A DNA stretch of 64,000 nucleotides. It comes from Winogradskyella marincola (GTDB lineage Bacteria; Bacteroidota; Bacteroidia; Flavobacteriales; Flavobacteriaceae). The notes under the pieces are model-generated. The model searched no databases and was not told the origin of the DNA. It was given only the letters and a program-made list of their open reading frames with translations. The DNA is taken from positions 1 to 64,000 of the forward strand of contig NZ_JARSBN010000004.1 in assembly GCF_029624125.1 (NCBI RefSeq), written 5' to 3'. Position 1 is the first letter of the stretch. Every line of letters starts with the position of its first letter. The translations under genes and the position numbers were made by a program. Below, piece by piece: positions 5,945-14,946 of this stretch.

Positions 5945-7045
5945 TTAATCCATATCAAATCTTAGACCCAAAGAGATATTATTCTGATCTACAGCCTGGT
6001 TTTTAAACAAAGGACTAATATCATACTTTGCATACAAAGACATATTTCCAATACCGATATACCCACTAAGACCGTAAACAAATTCATTAACTTCATAACC
6101 ACCTCTTTGCTTATTTTTTATTCTGCTACCATCTTCTTTGTATTTTAGTTTCTGCATATTACCTATATTAAGACCAGCATAACCTCCTATTCCTATTTTA
6201 AATTTTCTAAATGTTGAATATCTAAAATATGTATCTTTTTCAATCTTTTTAGAAGGCCCAAACTCTAAGTGTAGAGGTACAACCAGATTTGTAGATCTAA
6301 ACATCGCTTTATCCAAATCGCTTGTAAATTCTTGTAAAGAAATATCTCCATCTGTATTAACAAGGTAGTTGTTGTCTTTTATGTCTAATTTGTTCCATTG
6401 AAAAGATAACCCATAACTAAATCTCCAGAAATTAGTGTCCTCAAAGATTCTGGTTTTCCAAATATAACCTAGCTCAGCAAATCCAGATCCTCCGATTTTG
6501 TATGGCGAATCGCTTAGGCTCTGCCCTTCTATTAATATGTTGTTTAATCCGGCTGCATATACTAAATAAGACTTTGTGCGTCTATCGTATTGTCTGGGTT
6601 TGTTTTTGGCTTTGTCTCCAAAATAAATAAAGGTTTCATTACTTTCATCATCACCTCCTATTCTAAAAACAAATCCGTCTCCGCTTCCTTCATTGGCATT
6701 ATATCCGTTATTATTTCTTTCTAATAACGATATTTTATTATCTATTATAGCGATACGATTCTCTATATTTAGAGCTCTTTTTTTAGCGACTTCTTTCTTA
6801 AGCTCTTCAGCTTTTTCTGCTGTAATTTCTTTGTTGTCTAGCCGTCTGTTTATAGCCTCGATTTCAGACTTTAAAAAATCACGTTCTTGCTCTTCAATAC
6901 TAACTCGTAGTTTTTTTAACGACTCTATTTTTATTGTATTGAGTTCGCCAGAGGTACTATCCTTTTCTTTTTCTTGTGCGTTTGTTGCTGTGGTAAATGT
7001 TATTGCTAAAATAGCATATACTACTAATCGTGTAATTGTGTTCAT
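5945..7045 (-). CDS. Outer-membrane beta-barrel protein with coiled-coil N-terminus
   Basis: A Sec signal peptide (about 23 residues, ending TNAQ) is followed by a charged helical segment of about 90 residues rich in K and E (LKKLRVSIEEQERD, KAEELKKEVAKKRA), probably a periplasmic coiled coil, and then a C-terminal region of about 230 residues with alternating aromatic strands ending in LGLRFDMD, typical of an outer-membrane barrel of the porin/PorT-like type. It lies 87 bp downstream of the anti-sigma gene and in the same direction, so it may be the third gene of the sigma operon and a target or sensor of envelope state. A terminator follows it. Confidence 0.75.
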   Translation of the reverse strand: MNTITRLVVYAILAITFTTATNAQEKEKDSTSGELNTIKIESLKKLRVSIEEQERDFLKSEIEAINRRLDNKEITAEKAEELKKEVAKKRALNIENRIAIIDNKISLLERNNNGYNANEGSGDGFVFRIGGDDESNETFIYFGDKAKNKPRQYDRRTKSYLVYAAGLNNILIEGQSLSDSPYKIGGSGFAELGYIWKTRIFEDTNFWRFSYGLSFQWNKLDIKDNNYLVNTDGDISLQEFTSDLDKAMFRSTNLVVPLHLEFGPSKKIEKDTYFRYSTFRKFKIGIGGYAGLNIGNMQKLKYKEDGSRIKNKQRGGYEVNEFVYGLSGYIGIGNMSLYAKYDISPLFKNQAVDQNNISLGLRFDMD

Positions 7046-7132
7046 AACTGTTTGTTTTTTGATGATTTATAATTGTTTATTTTGATTCGTTTTTCAAAAA
7101 AAGCAGAGATTGTTACAAGGCTCAACATTATA

Positions 7133-7921
7133 TTAATCGTTGCGTTGTGCTACTGCAGTTTTTACAGTTTTGTATCCATCCTTTAGAACTTCGTATACTT
7201 TGGTTCTAAAAGACTCTCCCATTTCGTCTTCTACTTCTTGTAATAATGAATTTGCATCTACTGTTCTTCGAGCATCGTCTTGCAACTTATCTTTAAAAAG
7301 TTCTTTGCTTGCTACCTTTAAAAGTGAATCTACTTCTCTATCTGTAATTGTAGTATTAGGCTTTATTTCGTTTAAAACTTCTGTCATAGCTTCGTTAAAA
7401 GCTTCTTTATCAATTGTAACTTTCTCCGTAATTAATTTTATATCGTTATTAGAATCTTCAACACTACTTTTATCCTTCTGCATTAATTTTTCATCAACTA
7501 CTAATTGTGTTTTTGTATTGCTCTTACTAACCAACTTATAGTTAATGTTTTCAGGTTTATTTTCGATTTCATTTTTAGAAGCAGAACTCTTTTTATCTTC
7601 ATTATTTTGTGATACCATTTCTGTTTCTTTAATGTCAATTATTAAAGCTTCTTCTACTTTGTTTGCATCTTCTTTCTTCTCTTGTTCTACAACTTGCGGC
7701 AAGATTTCTTCTGTATCTTTTGATCCTAAGGTTTGTACAACAACGACTAGTGTAATTATAACTGCTGCGGCTATTCCCATCCACCAAAACCAAGGATTTT
7801 TTGATTTTTTTTCGTCTGCTTCTAAACGTTCAGTCAGTTTTGCCCAACTTTCTGCTGACGGTTGCAAACTGCGCTTTTCCAGCTTGTCTTTTATTTGTTC
7901 TTCAAATTTAATTGGTGCCAT
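7133..7921 (-). CDS. Membrane-anchored anti-sigma-like protein
   Basis: About 45 cytoplasmic residues (FEEQIKDKLEKRSLQPSAESW) precede one membrane segment at about 45-65 (WFWWMGIAAAVIITLVVVVQTL), then a long, low-complexity acidic and lysine-rich periplasmic part. This is the layout of Bacteroidota anti-sigma proteins, in which the short N-terminal helix set holds the sigma factor. The start overlaps the end of the sigma gene by 14 bp, strongly suggesting translational coupling and a partner relation. There is no zinc-binding HxxxCxxC motif, so it is not a classic ZAS domain. Regulation of the downstream barrel gene is plausible. Confidence 0.75.
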   Translation of the reverse strand: MAPIKFEEQIKDKLEKRSLQPSAESWAKLTERLEADEKKSKNPWFWWMGIAAAVIITLVVVVQTLGSKDTEEILPQVVEQEKKEDANKVEEALIIDIKETEMVSQNNEDKKSSASKNEIENKPENINYKLVSKSNTKTQLVVDEKLMQKDKSSVEDSNNDIKLITEKVTIDKEAFNEAMTEVLNEIKPNTTITDREVDSLLKVASKELFKDKLQDDARRTVDANSLLQEVEDEMGESFRTKVYEVLKDGYKTVKTAVAQRND

Positions 7922-8471
7922 AACTACTGTTATTTAATTCTTTTATTTTGTTTTGAAGCATTTGCCTTGCTTTAAACAATTGTGACTTTGAGGTACCTTC
8001 AGATATATTTAAAAGCTCCGCTATTTCATAATGCTTGTAGCCTTCTATAGCGTACATAACAAATACCATTTTATAACCTTCTGGCAGACTATCTATTAGT
8101 TGCTGAATTTCTGCTACTTCAATATTGGTTTTTATATTATTGGTATAATCTTGTTCTAAAATTTCATCTTCTGCTGTAAACTCAATATGCTTTTGCTGTC
8201 TTAAAAACGAAATAGCTTCTCGCACCATAATACGTCTTATCCAACCTTCAAAGCTGCCTTCGTTTTTAAATGTTTTTATATGTTTAAAAACTTTAAAAAA
8301 ACCGTTCAACATTACTTCTTCAGCTTTTTGAACATCCTTAATGTAGTATCTACATATACTTAACATTTTTGGAGCGTGCAACTCATACAATACATGTTGG
8401 GCTTCGCGATTATTTTTCGCGGCTTTTTGTATAAGTTTAGTTTCGTTTTTATGAAGCTGAATAACTTTCAT
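7908..8471 (-). CDS. ECF-type RNA polymerase sigma factor
   Basis: 187 residues, the normal length for an ECF sigma factor. Region 2 is visible around residues 45-75 (KAEEVMLNGFFKVFKHIKTF), followed by GWIRRIMVREAISFLR. Region 4 contains the helix-turn-helix: LPEGYKMVFVMYAIEGYKHYEIAELLNIS at about 130-160, then SKSQLFKARQML. It directs RNA polymerase to its own promoter set and is probably held by the membrane protein encoded by the overlapping next gene. The 120-bp upstream region contains TTG and TATTTG about 20 bases apart, a possible housekeeping promoter. A copy of the signal cannot be deduced from sequence. Confidence 0.9.
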   Translation of the reverse strand: MKVIQLHKNETKLIQKAAKNNREAQHVLYELHAPKMLSICRYYIKDVQKAEEVMLNGFFKVFKHIKTFKNEGSFEGWIRRIMVREAISFLRQQKHIEFTAEDEILEQDYTNNIKTNIEVAEIQQLIDSLPEGYKMVFVMYAIEGYKHYEIAELLNISEGTSKSQLFKARQMLQNKIKELNNSSYGTN

Positions 8472-8591
8472 GTTGCTGGTTACGATTGCTCTTCTATTTA
8501 CATAGACGCAAATATCTTGCTAATGGTTGTATGGCAAGTATAAAAAAATTAAAAATAATTTTTAAAAAACTGAAAAACAGATATTTAAAAA

Positions 8592-9569
8592 TTATTTTTT
8601 CCTGTCAATCACATAATTAACCATAAGTTCTAAGGAAGACTTATAAGGAGATTCTGGGTAATTATTAAGCAATTTTATAGCTTCTTGCTGAAAGTTTTTC
8701 ATTTTTGAAATGGCATAATCTAATCCTCCATTAGATTTTACAAAGGCAATAACCTCTTTAACCCGTTTTTTGTCTTTGTTGTGTTTCTTTACAGAATTGA
8801 TTAACCAGGATTTTTCTTTTTTAGAGCAATTATTAAGGACATATATTAATGGTAAGGTCATTTTTTGCTCCTTAATATCTATACCTGTTGGCTTTCCTAT
8901 TTTTTCTTCACCATAATCAAACAAATCATCTTTTATCTGAAACGCCATACCAATAAGCTCGCCAAATTTGCGCATTGTTTCTACCTCTGCCGAATTTGGT
9001 TTTACCGATGCAGCACCCAAACTACAACATGCCGCTATTAATGTTGCTGTTTTTTGACGGATAATCTCATAATACACCTCTTCTGTGATGTCTAACTGTC
9101 TGGCTTTTTCTATTTGCAACAATTCGCCTTCACTCATCTCGCGCACAGCGACAGATATAATTTTTAATAAGTCAAAATCATTGTTATCTATGGAAAGTAG
9201 TAATCCTTTGGAAAGCAAATAATCACCAATTAAAACCGCTATTTTATTTTTCCATAATGCATTGATAGAAAAGAAGCCTCGCCTTCTGTTACTGTCGTCC
9301 ACAACATCATCATGTACTAAAGTTGCTGTGTGTATTAATTCTATAACCGAAGCACCTCTGTAAGTGCGTTCACTAACCTCTCCATTGTTTAACATTTTTG
9401 AAACCAAAAAAACAAACATAGGACGCATTTGTTTGCCTTTTCTGTTTACTATATAATGTGTAATTCTATTAAGTAACGCTACCTTACTTGCCATAGACAA
9501 CCGGAACTTCTGTTCAAAAAGTTCCATCTCATAGGCTATTGGTTGTTTAATTTGTTCAGTTATCTTCAT
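8592..9569 (-). CDS. Long-chain polyprenyl diphosphate synthase
   Basis: Trans-prenyltransferase that extends farnesyl or geranylgeranyl diphosphate with isopentenyl units, probably for the menaquinone side chain. Both aspartate-rich motifs are intact: DDVVD in ELIHTATLVHDDVVDDS around residue 90 and DDLFD in FQIKDDLFDYGEEK around residue 215, plus GKPTGIDIKEQKMTLP. Alanine occupies the fifth position before the first motif, as in octaprenyl synthase IspB, which leaves space for a long product. Length (325) is typical. TAATTTTG on the minus strand at 9589-9596 could be the -7 element of its promoter. Exact chain length is not readable from sequence. Confidence 0.9.
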   Translation of the reverse strand: MKITEQIKQPIAYEMELFEQKFRLSMASKVALLNRITHYIVNRKGKQMRPMFVFLVSKMLNNGEVSERTYRGASVIELIHTATLVHDDVVDDSNRRRGFFSINALWKNKIAVLIGDYLLSKGLLLSIDNNDFDLLKIISVAVREMSEGELLQIEKARQLDITEEVYYEIIRQKTATLIAACCSLGAASVKPNSAEVETMRKFGELIGMAFQIKDDLFDYGEEKIGKPTGIDIKEQKMTLPLIYVLNNCSKKEKSWLINSVKKHNKDKKRVKEVIAFVKSNGGLDYAISKMKNFQQEAIKLLNNYPESPYKSSLELMVNYVIDRKK

Positions 9570-9700
9570 GAATACATCTAAAACTTTGCAAAATTACAAA
9601 TAAAGGCTCTTTTTATCATTATAAATCGAATAATGTAAATTTAACATGGTAGCTACGCAAATATTTGTAACTTTAGACAATTAATCTAAAAACAAACTTT

Positions 9701-10954
9701 ATGAAAAAAATTACTTTATTATTCCTTATGCTTTTTGCTACTACCACGTTAATTTATGGTCAGTGTACAACGACAACTGGTGGTCAATGGCCTACTTCAA
9801 CGGTTACTCTAGTTAATTCTGGGGCTGTTGAAACGATTGCAACAAACAACTGGCCTAATGCAGAATTTTCAATTATTGAAAATGTTTTACCAGGATCTGA
9901 TTATACAGTAGCTGGGAGTGGAATGTACATCACTGTAACAAATACAGCTGATGATTCAGTTATCACTTCTGGTAGTGACAGTGTTTCATTTACAGCTGCT
10001 CCTGGTGTAACAGGATTAACAATATATTGGCATTTAGATGCTGCATGTGGAACAAACAATGGACCTTCCACACAGACTACGATACAGTGTACAACTTGTA
10101 CGTGTACCTATACCGTAGCACCTAGCTGTGTTACTGAAATTACACCTGTAAACAATGATCTTTCTGCTACTGTCGGTGCAGGAGGTTCCGTAACTTTTGA
10201 TTGGAATACAGATCCAAATGCAGAGAGCTATGAATTATTTATCAACGGATTTTCTCAAGGTATGAGACAACCAGGTATTACATTTACTGGATTTGAATAC
10301 GGTACAGCATACACATGGTCTGTAGTACCTACTAATTGTTTTAGTGCTGCTACTGGGTGTGCTGAGTGGTCTTTTACAACAGAATCATGTACTGAAACTG
10401 TAGCTCCTGGCGTACAAGCCACCAACCCTTACCCTGCAGATGCTGCAACAGCAGTAAGTATTCTAAGTCCTGATGGTGGTTTGGCTTTTAACTGGACTGG
10501 AAGTTCTGACCCTAATGATTTCTATATTTTAAATATTGGTATTGCAAACCCTCCTACTCAAGCAATATCTGGTGTAGAACCAGGAGAAATGATTACAGGA
10601 TTAGAAATAAACACAACTTACTATTGGAGTATTGATGTAGCCAATTGTGCTGGAGTAACTACAGGATCTACAGTTTGGAGTTTTACTACAGATTCTCAAT
10701 TATCTATTACTGATGAACAATTAGTTCCTTTTAGCATATATCCTAATCCTGCAAATGATAAATTAAATATTAAGACTACTCTAGAAATAGATAATGTAAC
10801 AGTATTTAACATTTTAGGTCAAGAAGTTGCTAGTTATAATGGCAATGAAATTGTTGACTCTTCAATCAATATTTCTGATTACAAATCAGGATTATACTTA
10901 GTTCAAATTACTTCTGGAGATAAAACAGAAATAATTAAAGTAACAAAGAAATAA
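9701..10954 (+). CDS. Secreted T9SS cargo protein with Fn3-like domains
   Basis: Signal peptide of about 20 residues (LIYGQ cleavage region), a cysteine- and threonine-rich first domain (residues 20-140), then two fibronectin-III/Ig-like repeats, each ending in the pattern CA-W-SFTT (about 145-225 and 235-330). The last 75 residues form a type A sorting domain for type IX secretion (FSIYPNPANDKLNI, FNILGQEVASY, GLYLVQITSGD, final KVTKK). The protein is therefore exported across the outer membrane and held on the surface or released. TAACTTTA at 9668-9675 may be the -7 promoter element, 25 bases before the ATG. Substrate unknown. Confidence 0.85.
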   Translation: MKKITLLFLMLFATTTLIYGQCTTTTGGQWPTSTVTLVNSGAVETIATNNWPNAEFSIIENVLPGSDYTVAGSGMYITVTNTADDSVITSGSDSVSFTAAPGVTGLTIYWHLDAACGTNNGPSTQTTIQCTTCTCTYTVAPSCVTEITPVNNDLSATVGAGGSVTFDWNTDPNAESYELFINGFSQGMRQPGITFTGFEYGTAYTWSVVPTNCFSAATGCAEWSFTTESCTETVAPGVQATNPYPADAATAVSILSPDGGLAFNWTGSSDPNDFYILNIGIANPPTQAISGVEPGEMITGLEINTTYYWSIDVANCAGVTTGSTVWSFTTDSQLSITDEQLVPFSIYPNPANDKLNIKTTLEIDNVTVFNILGQEVASYNGNEIVDSSINISDYKSGLYLVQITSGDKTEIIKVTKK

Positions 10955-10967
10955 GACTCTATTTAAC

Positions 10968-10998
10968 AAAAAAAAAGCGGCATTTAGCCGCTTTTTTT
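10968..10998. terminator. Bidirectional terminator
   Basis: GCGGC (10977-10981), loop ATTTA, GCCGC (10987-10991), flanked by A-tract and T-tract. It serves both the plus-strand secreted protein and the convergent rlmN, whose stop codon overlaps its right edge. Confidence 0.85.
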
Positions 10999-12052
10999 AT
11001 GCTTTATTTTTATTGGCCAGCTGACCACAAGCCGCATCAATATCTTTACCTCTGCTTCGTCTTACTGTCACTGTAATATTATTAGCTTCTAAAATATTAA
11101 CATACATATCCAATGCTTTATAATCTGCTTGTTGAAACTCACCATCATCAATAGGGTTGTATTCAATAAGATTAACTTTACTTGGTGCAAACTTACAAAA
11201 CTCTACTAAGGCATCTACATCTTTCTTTCTGTCATTAATACCTCTCCAAACAACATACTCATAAGTAATTCTGTTTTTGGTTTTGGCATACCAATGCCCT
11301 AATGCTTCTCTTAAATCCTTCAAAGGAAATGTAGCATTAAATGGCATTATAGATGTTCTTACGTCATCAATAGCGGAATGTAATGAAACAGCTAACTTAA
11401 ATTTAACTCCATCATCTGCCATTTTCTTTATCATTTTGGGCACACCAGATGTTGACACCACAATTCTTTTTGGAGACATACCTAAACCTTCAGGCGATGT
11501 TATCTTATCTATTGCTTTTAATACATTATTGTAGTTCATAAGTGGCTCTCCCATTCCCATAAAAACTATATTGCTTAACGGTCTGCCATGATATAATCTA
11601 CTTTCATTATCAATCGCTACAACCTGATCGTAAATTTCATCTGGATTTAGATTACGCATGCGCTTTAATCTTGCAGTAGCACAAAACTTACAGTCCAGAC
11701 TGCAACCAACCTGAGAAGACACACATGCTGTTGTACGTGTTGGTGTAGGTATTAATACAGATTCTACAATTAAATCATCATGTAGTCTTACCGCATTTTT
11801 TATAGTTCCGTCAGAACTACGTTGCATCTGATCTACCTTTATGTGGTTAATTACAAAATTATCTGTTAGCATTTGACGAGTCTGTAAAGATATGTTAGTC
11901 ATATCTTCAAAACTATGAGCAGACTTTTGCCACAACCACTCGTATACTTGATTCCCTCTAAAGGCTTTATCTCCCTGACTTACAAAAAAATCTCTAAGTT
12001 GGTCTTTAGTTAAGGCTCTTATGTCTTTCTTTTTCACATCCATATTGTACAA
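10997..12052 (-). CDS. rlmN: 23S rRNA/tRNA A2503/A37 C2-methyltransferase RlmN
   Basis: Radical-SAM enzyme that methylates C2 of adenosine 2503 in 23S rRNA and of A37 in some tRNAs. The cluster motif CxxxCxxC is at C117, C121 and C124 (GCSLDCKFC). The second catalytic cysteine is near residue 342 (DIDAACGQL), and the SAM-binding glycines lie in VFMGMGEPLMNY. Length 351 is normal. A start three codons further in (MDVKKKD) is equally possible. It stands alone on the minus strand between two terminators. Confidence 0.93.
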   Translation of the reverse strand: MYNMDVKKKDIRALTKDQLRDFFVSQGDKAFRGNQVYEWLWQKSAHSFEDMTNISLQTRQMLTDNFVINHIKVDQMQRSSDGTIKNAVRLHDDLIVESVLIPTPTRTTACVSSQVGCSLDCKFCATARLKRMRNLNPDEIYDQVVAIDNESRLYHGRPLSNIVFMGMGEPLMNYNNVLKAIDKITSPEGLGMSPKRIVVSTSGVPKMIKKMADDGVKFKLAVSLHSAIDDVRTSIMPFNATFPLKDLREALGHWYAKTKNRITYEYVVWRGINDRKKDVDALVEFCKFAPSKVNLIEYNPIDDGEFQQADYKALDMYVNILEANNITVTVRRSRGKDIDAACGQLANKNKA

Positions 12053-12090
12053 AAATAGTCATTTGTAACTTCATCTGTTTCTGTAAACAA

Positions 12091-12128
12091 AAAACCTCTA
12101 CTCTTTATAATATGAGTAGAGGTTTTAT
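12091..12128 (-). terminator. Terminator of queA
   Basis: An 11-bp stem (12093-12103 with 12114-12124) with a 10-base loop; on the minus strand it is followed by six U residues. It lies 20 bases after the queA stop and also insulates rlmN. Confidence 0.8.
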
Positions 12129-12146
12129 ATATTTCAAAATTCTTAA

Positions 12147-13196
12147 TTAGATGATTAACATTGCATCACCATAAGAGTAGAATTTGTATTTTTCTTTTAC
12201 AGCTTCTTCGTAAGCACGTTTTACAAAATCGTGTCCTGCAAATGCTGAAATCATCATAAGCAATGTAGATTTTGGTGTATGAAAGTTAGTAATCATACAG
12301 TTAGCAATACTAAAATCGTATGGTGGAAAGATAAATTTGTTTGTCCATCCATCATAAGGGTTTAGTCTACCGCTAGAAGACACAGAGCTTTCTATTGTAC
12401 GCATAGACGTTGTACCTACAGCACATACTCTTCTTTTGTTCTCTATACCTTTGTTTACTATATCTGCAGATCTTTGGCTAATTAAAATCTCTTCACTATC
12501 CATTTTGTGCTTAGAAAGATCTTCTACCTCAACAGGATTGAACGTTCCTAAACCAACATGAAGCGTAACCTCTGCAGTTTCTACACCTTTAATCTCTAAA
12601 CGCTTTAATAAATGCTTAGAAAAGTGTAAACCAGCAGTTGGTGCAGCTACAGCTCCTTCGTTTTTAGCATAGATTGTTTGGTAGCGCTCTTCATCTTCTG
12701 GCTCTACATCTCTTTTTATATACTTAGGAAGTGGTGTTTCTCCTAACTCAGTTAATTTTCTTCTGAAATCGCTGTAAGATCCATCATACAAAAAACGTAA
12801 TGTTCGACCTCTAGATGTTGTGTTATCTATAACCTCAGCCACCAACGTTTCATCATCTCCAAAATATAACTTATTACCAATTCTTATCTTACGAGCTGGA
12901 TCTACTAAAACGTCCCAAAGACGTTGTTCTTGATTTAATTCTCTTAATAAGAAAACTTCAATACGAGCACCTGTTTTTTCCTTATTACCATATAATCTGG
13001 CAGGAAAAACCTTAGTGTTATTCATTATCATTACATCACCTTCATCAAAGTAATCTATAACATCTTTAAAAAGTTTGTGTTCGATAGTTTGATTAGCTCT
13101 GTCTAAAACCATTAGCCTAGACTCGTCTCTGTGTTCTGCAGGATGTTCAGCTAATAATTCATCTGGAAGGTCAAAATTAAAATTTGATAATTTCAT
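12147..13196 (-). CDS. queA: tRNA preQ1 ribosyltransferase-isomerase QueA
   Basis: Transfers the ribosyl part of S-adenosylmethionine to preQ1 at the tRNA wobble position, making epoxyqueuosine. Family motifs are complete: [26 protein letters not shown] at the N-terminus, [13 protein letters not shown] around residue 181-193, [10 protein letters not shown] around 216, and [18 protein letters not shown] near the C-terminus. Length 349 is typical. No preQ1 riboswitch is evident in the 150-bp upstream region. It forms its own transcript, closed by the hairpin at 12091-12128. Confidence 0.95.
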   Translation of the reverse strand: MKLSNFNFDLPDELLAEHPAEHRDESRLMVLDRANQTIEHKLFKDVIDYFDEGDVMIMNNTKVFPARLYGNKEKTGARIEVFLLRELNQEQRLWDVLVDPARKIRIGNKLYFGDDETLVAEVIDNTTSRGRTLRFLYDGSYSDFRRKLTELGETPLPKYIKRDVEPEDEERYQTIYAKNEGAVAAPTAGLHFSKHLLKRLEIKGVETAEVTLHVGLGTFNPVEVEDLSKHKMDSEEILISQRSADIVNKGIENKRRVCAVGTTSMRTIESSVSSSGRLNPYDGWTNKFIFPPYDFSIANCMITNFHTPKSTLLMMISAFAGHDFVKRAYEEAVKEKYKFYSYGDAMLII

Positions 13197-13347
13197 GTAT
13201 TATTTTTTATTTTTTTGAAGTTGCAAATATACAATCTCAAGATAGGCCTTGTCAAGTAATTAGCGGTTTATTTTGGAATTCCTCATCTTAACAGCCCTTA
13301 AAACCAAAAAACAGCTTCTTATGCAACTTACAATTATGACTAAGATT

Positions 13348-14589
13348 TTATTTCTTCTCCTCTAATTGAAACCCTATATTTTTTAGGTCTTCCCAAAATT
13401 GAGGATAGGATTTACTTACAACTTCTGCATCTTTAATAAGCAGAGTTGTTTTTAGTCCTAATGGCGCAAATGCCATTGCCATTCTATGGTCATTGTAAGT
13501 ATCTACAGACACATCACTCATAATGCTATCAGAAGATTTTAAATGCAACGACTCGTCTGTAATTGCAACTTCTGCACCAAACTTTTCTAACTCGGTTTTA
13601 AGAGCCACTAACCTGTCGGTTTCTTTGATTTTTAAAGTATGTAAACCCGTTAATTTACACTCCAAACCTAAACCAAATGCTGTTACAGAAATAGTTTGCG
13701 CAATATCTGGCGCATTTCTTAAATCGAACTCTATGGTTTTGTTGCTATCTGCTTTTTCAACTTTCTTTAAGATTACAGAGTTATTTTCAAAACTCGTTTC
13801 TATACCAAACTCTTTATATAACTCTGATAATACAGAATCTCCTTGAAGTGAATTTTCTTTATACGAAGACAGCCTTACCTCTGTACCAATATCGCTTAAC
13901 ACAGCAATACTAAAATAGTAAGATGCCGAGGACCAATCTGATTCTACCACTAACGTCTTAGACTCAGGCTTGATTGCTATTGGTTTTACAGTAATTACAT
14001 TAGCTTCAAACGTAGTTTCAACTCCAATTTCTCTCAATAAACCTAACGTCATTTCTATATATGGAACAGAAGTTATTTTTCCATCTAAGGTTAGTTCTAA
14101 TCCATTTTCTAATTTTGAAGCAATAAGCAGCAATGCTGAGATATACTGACTACTAACGTTAGCTTTTAAAGAAACCTTAGTTTTGTTTATTTTTTTTCCT
14201 TTGATACTAAGTGGCGGAAAACCTTCATTTTCTACATATTGAATATCTGCTCCTAGTTGTCTTAGTGCATCTACTAAGATTCCTATTGGACGCTCCTTCA
14301 TTCTCGATGATCCTGTTAGAATAACCTCTCTACCTTCTTGAATAGACAAATATGCCGATAAAAAACGCATTGCAGTACCTGCATGATGTATATCTATTAC
14401 AGGTGCATTTGAGTTTTGAAGCGCCTTTTGCATCAACACAGAATCGTCTGAGTTAGATACATTTTCTATATCTATTTCAGGATATAGTGCTTTTAGTAAA
14501 AGCAAACGGTTAGACTCACTTTTAGATCCTGTTATTGTTACCGAGGATTTTGGACTTGTCTTAGATGATTTGAGAATTTGAATATTCAT
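13348..14589 (-). CDS. aroA: 3-phosphoshikimate 1-carboxyvinyltransferase (EPSP synthase)
   Basis: Sixth step of the shikimate pathway: joins shikimate-3-phosphate and phosphoenolpyruvate. Motifs: GSKSESNRLLLLKAL at about 21-35, HAGTAMRFLSAYLS at about 69, KERPIGILVDALRQLG, SQYISALLL, the later lysine/arginine-rich IKETDRLVALKTEL, and NDHRMAMAFAPLGL. Length 413 is slightly short of the E. coli enzyme (427). It is separated by 30 bp from the MazG-like gene upstream, so it is probably co-transcribed with it. It supplies the same pathway as the aromatic operon at 20959-24893. Confidence 0.93.
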   Translation of the reverse strand: MNIQILKSSKTSPKSSVTITGSKSESNRLLLLKALYPEIDIENVSNSDDSVLMQKALQNSNAPVIDIHHAGTAMRFLSAYLSIQEGREVILTGSSRMKERPIGILVDALRQLGADIQYVENEGFPPLSIKGKKINKTKVSLKANVSSQYISALLLIASKLENGLELTLDGKITSVPYIEMTLGLLREIGVETTFEANVITVKPIAIKPESKTLVVESDWSSASYYFSIAVLSDIGTEVRLSSYKENSLQGDSVLSELYKEFGIETSFENNSVILKKVEKADSNKTIEFDLRNAPDIAQTISVTAFGLGLECKLTGLHTLKIKETDRLVALKTELEKFGAEVAITDESLHLKSSDSIMSDVSVDTYNDHRMAMAFAPLGLKTTLLIKDAEVVSKSYPQFWEDLKNIGFQLEEKK

Positions 14590-14619
14590 GTAGTTTTTCT
14601 TCTTTTAGCAAAAACAAAA

Positions 14620-14946
14620 CTACTTCAATTTTTCATTATTATGATGTCTGTCGTGATCTCGTTTTGTTTTTTTATCCATTTTCTTATCAAAAGCAGCTTG
14701 CAAATCTATACCTGTTTGGTTAGCTAAGCAAAGGACAACAAATACAACATCTGCCAGTTCTTCTCCTAAATCTTTGTCCTTATCACTTTCTTTTTCGCTT
14801 TGCTCACCATAACGTCTTGCTATAATACGCGCAACCTCACCAACCTCTTCTGTTAATTGCGCCATATTGGTAAGCTCATTAAAGTATCTTACTCCATGTT
14901 CATTTATCCAATTATCTACTTCTTTTTGTGCGTCTTTAATGTTCAT
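14620..14946 (-). CDS. MazG-like nucleotide pyrophosphohydrolase
   Basis: Small all-helical NTP pyrophosphatase of the MazG/dUTPase superfamily. The metal-binding pair is present: EEVGEVARII at about 33-42 and EELADVVFVVLCLA at about 62-75 (ExxE and ExxD). It probably removes damaged or surplus nucleoside triphosphates. 108 residues matches the single-domain type. Its ATG overlaps the stop of the DUF3857 gene by one base (TAATG), so translation is coupled, although the functions look unrelated. The histidine- and lysine-rich tail is not conserved in the family as I know it. Confidence 0.8.
   Translation of the reverse strand: MNIKDAQKEVDNWINEHGVRYFNELTNMAQLTEEVGEVARIIARRYGEQSEKESDKDKDLGEELADVVFVVLCLANQTGIDLQAAFDKKMDKKTKRDHDRHHNNEKLK

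Noticed and set aside
13197..13347. preQ1 riboswitch upstream of queA
   Set aside because: No C-rich loop hairpin with the A-rich tail is visible in the interval.
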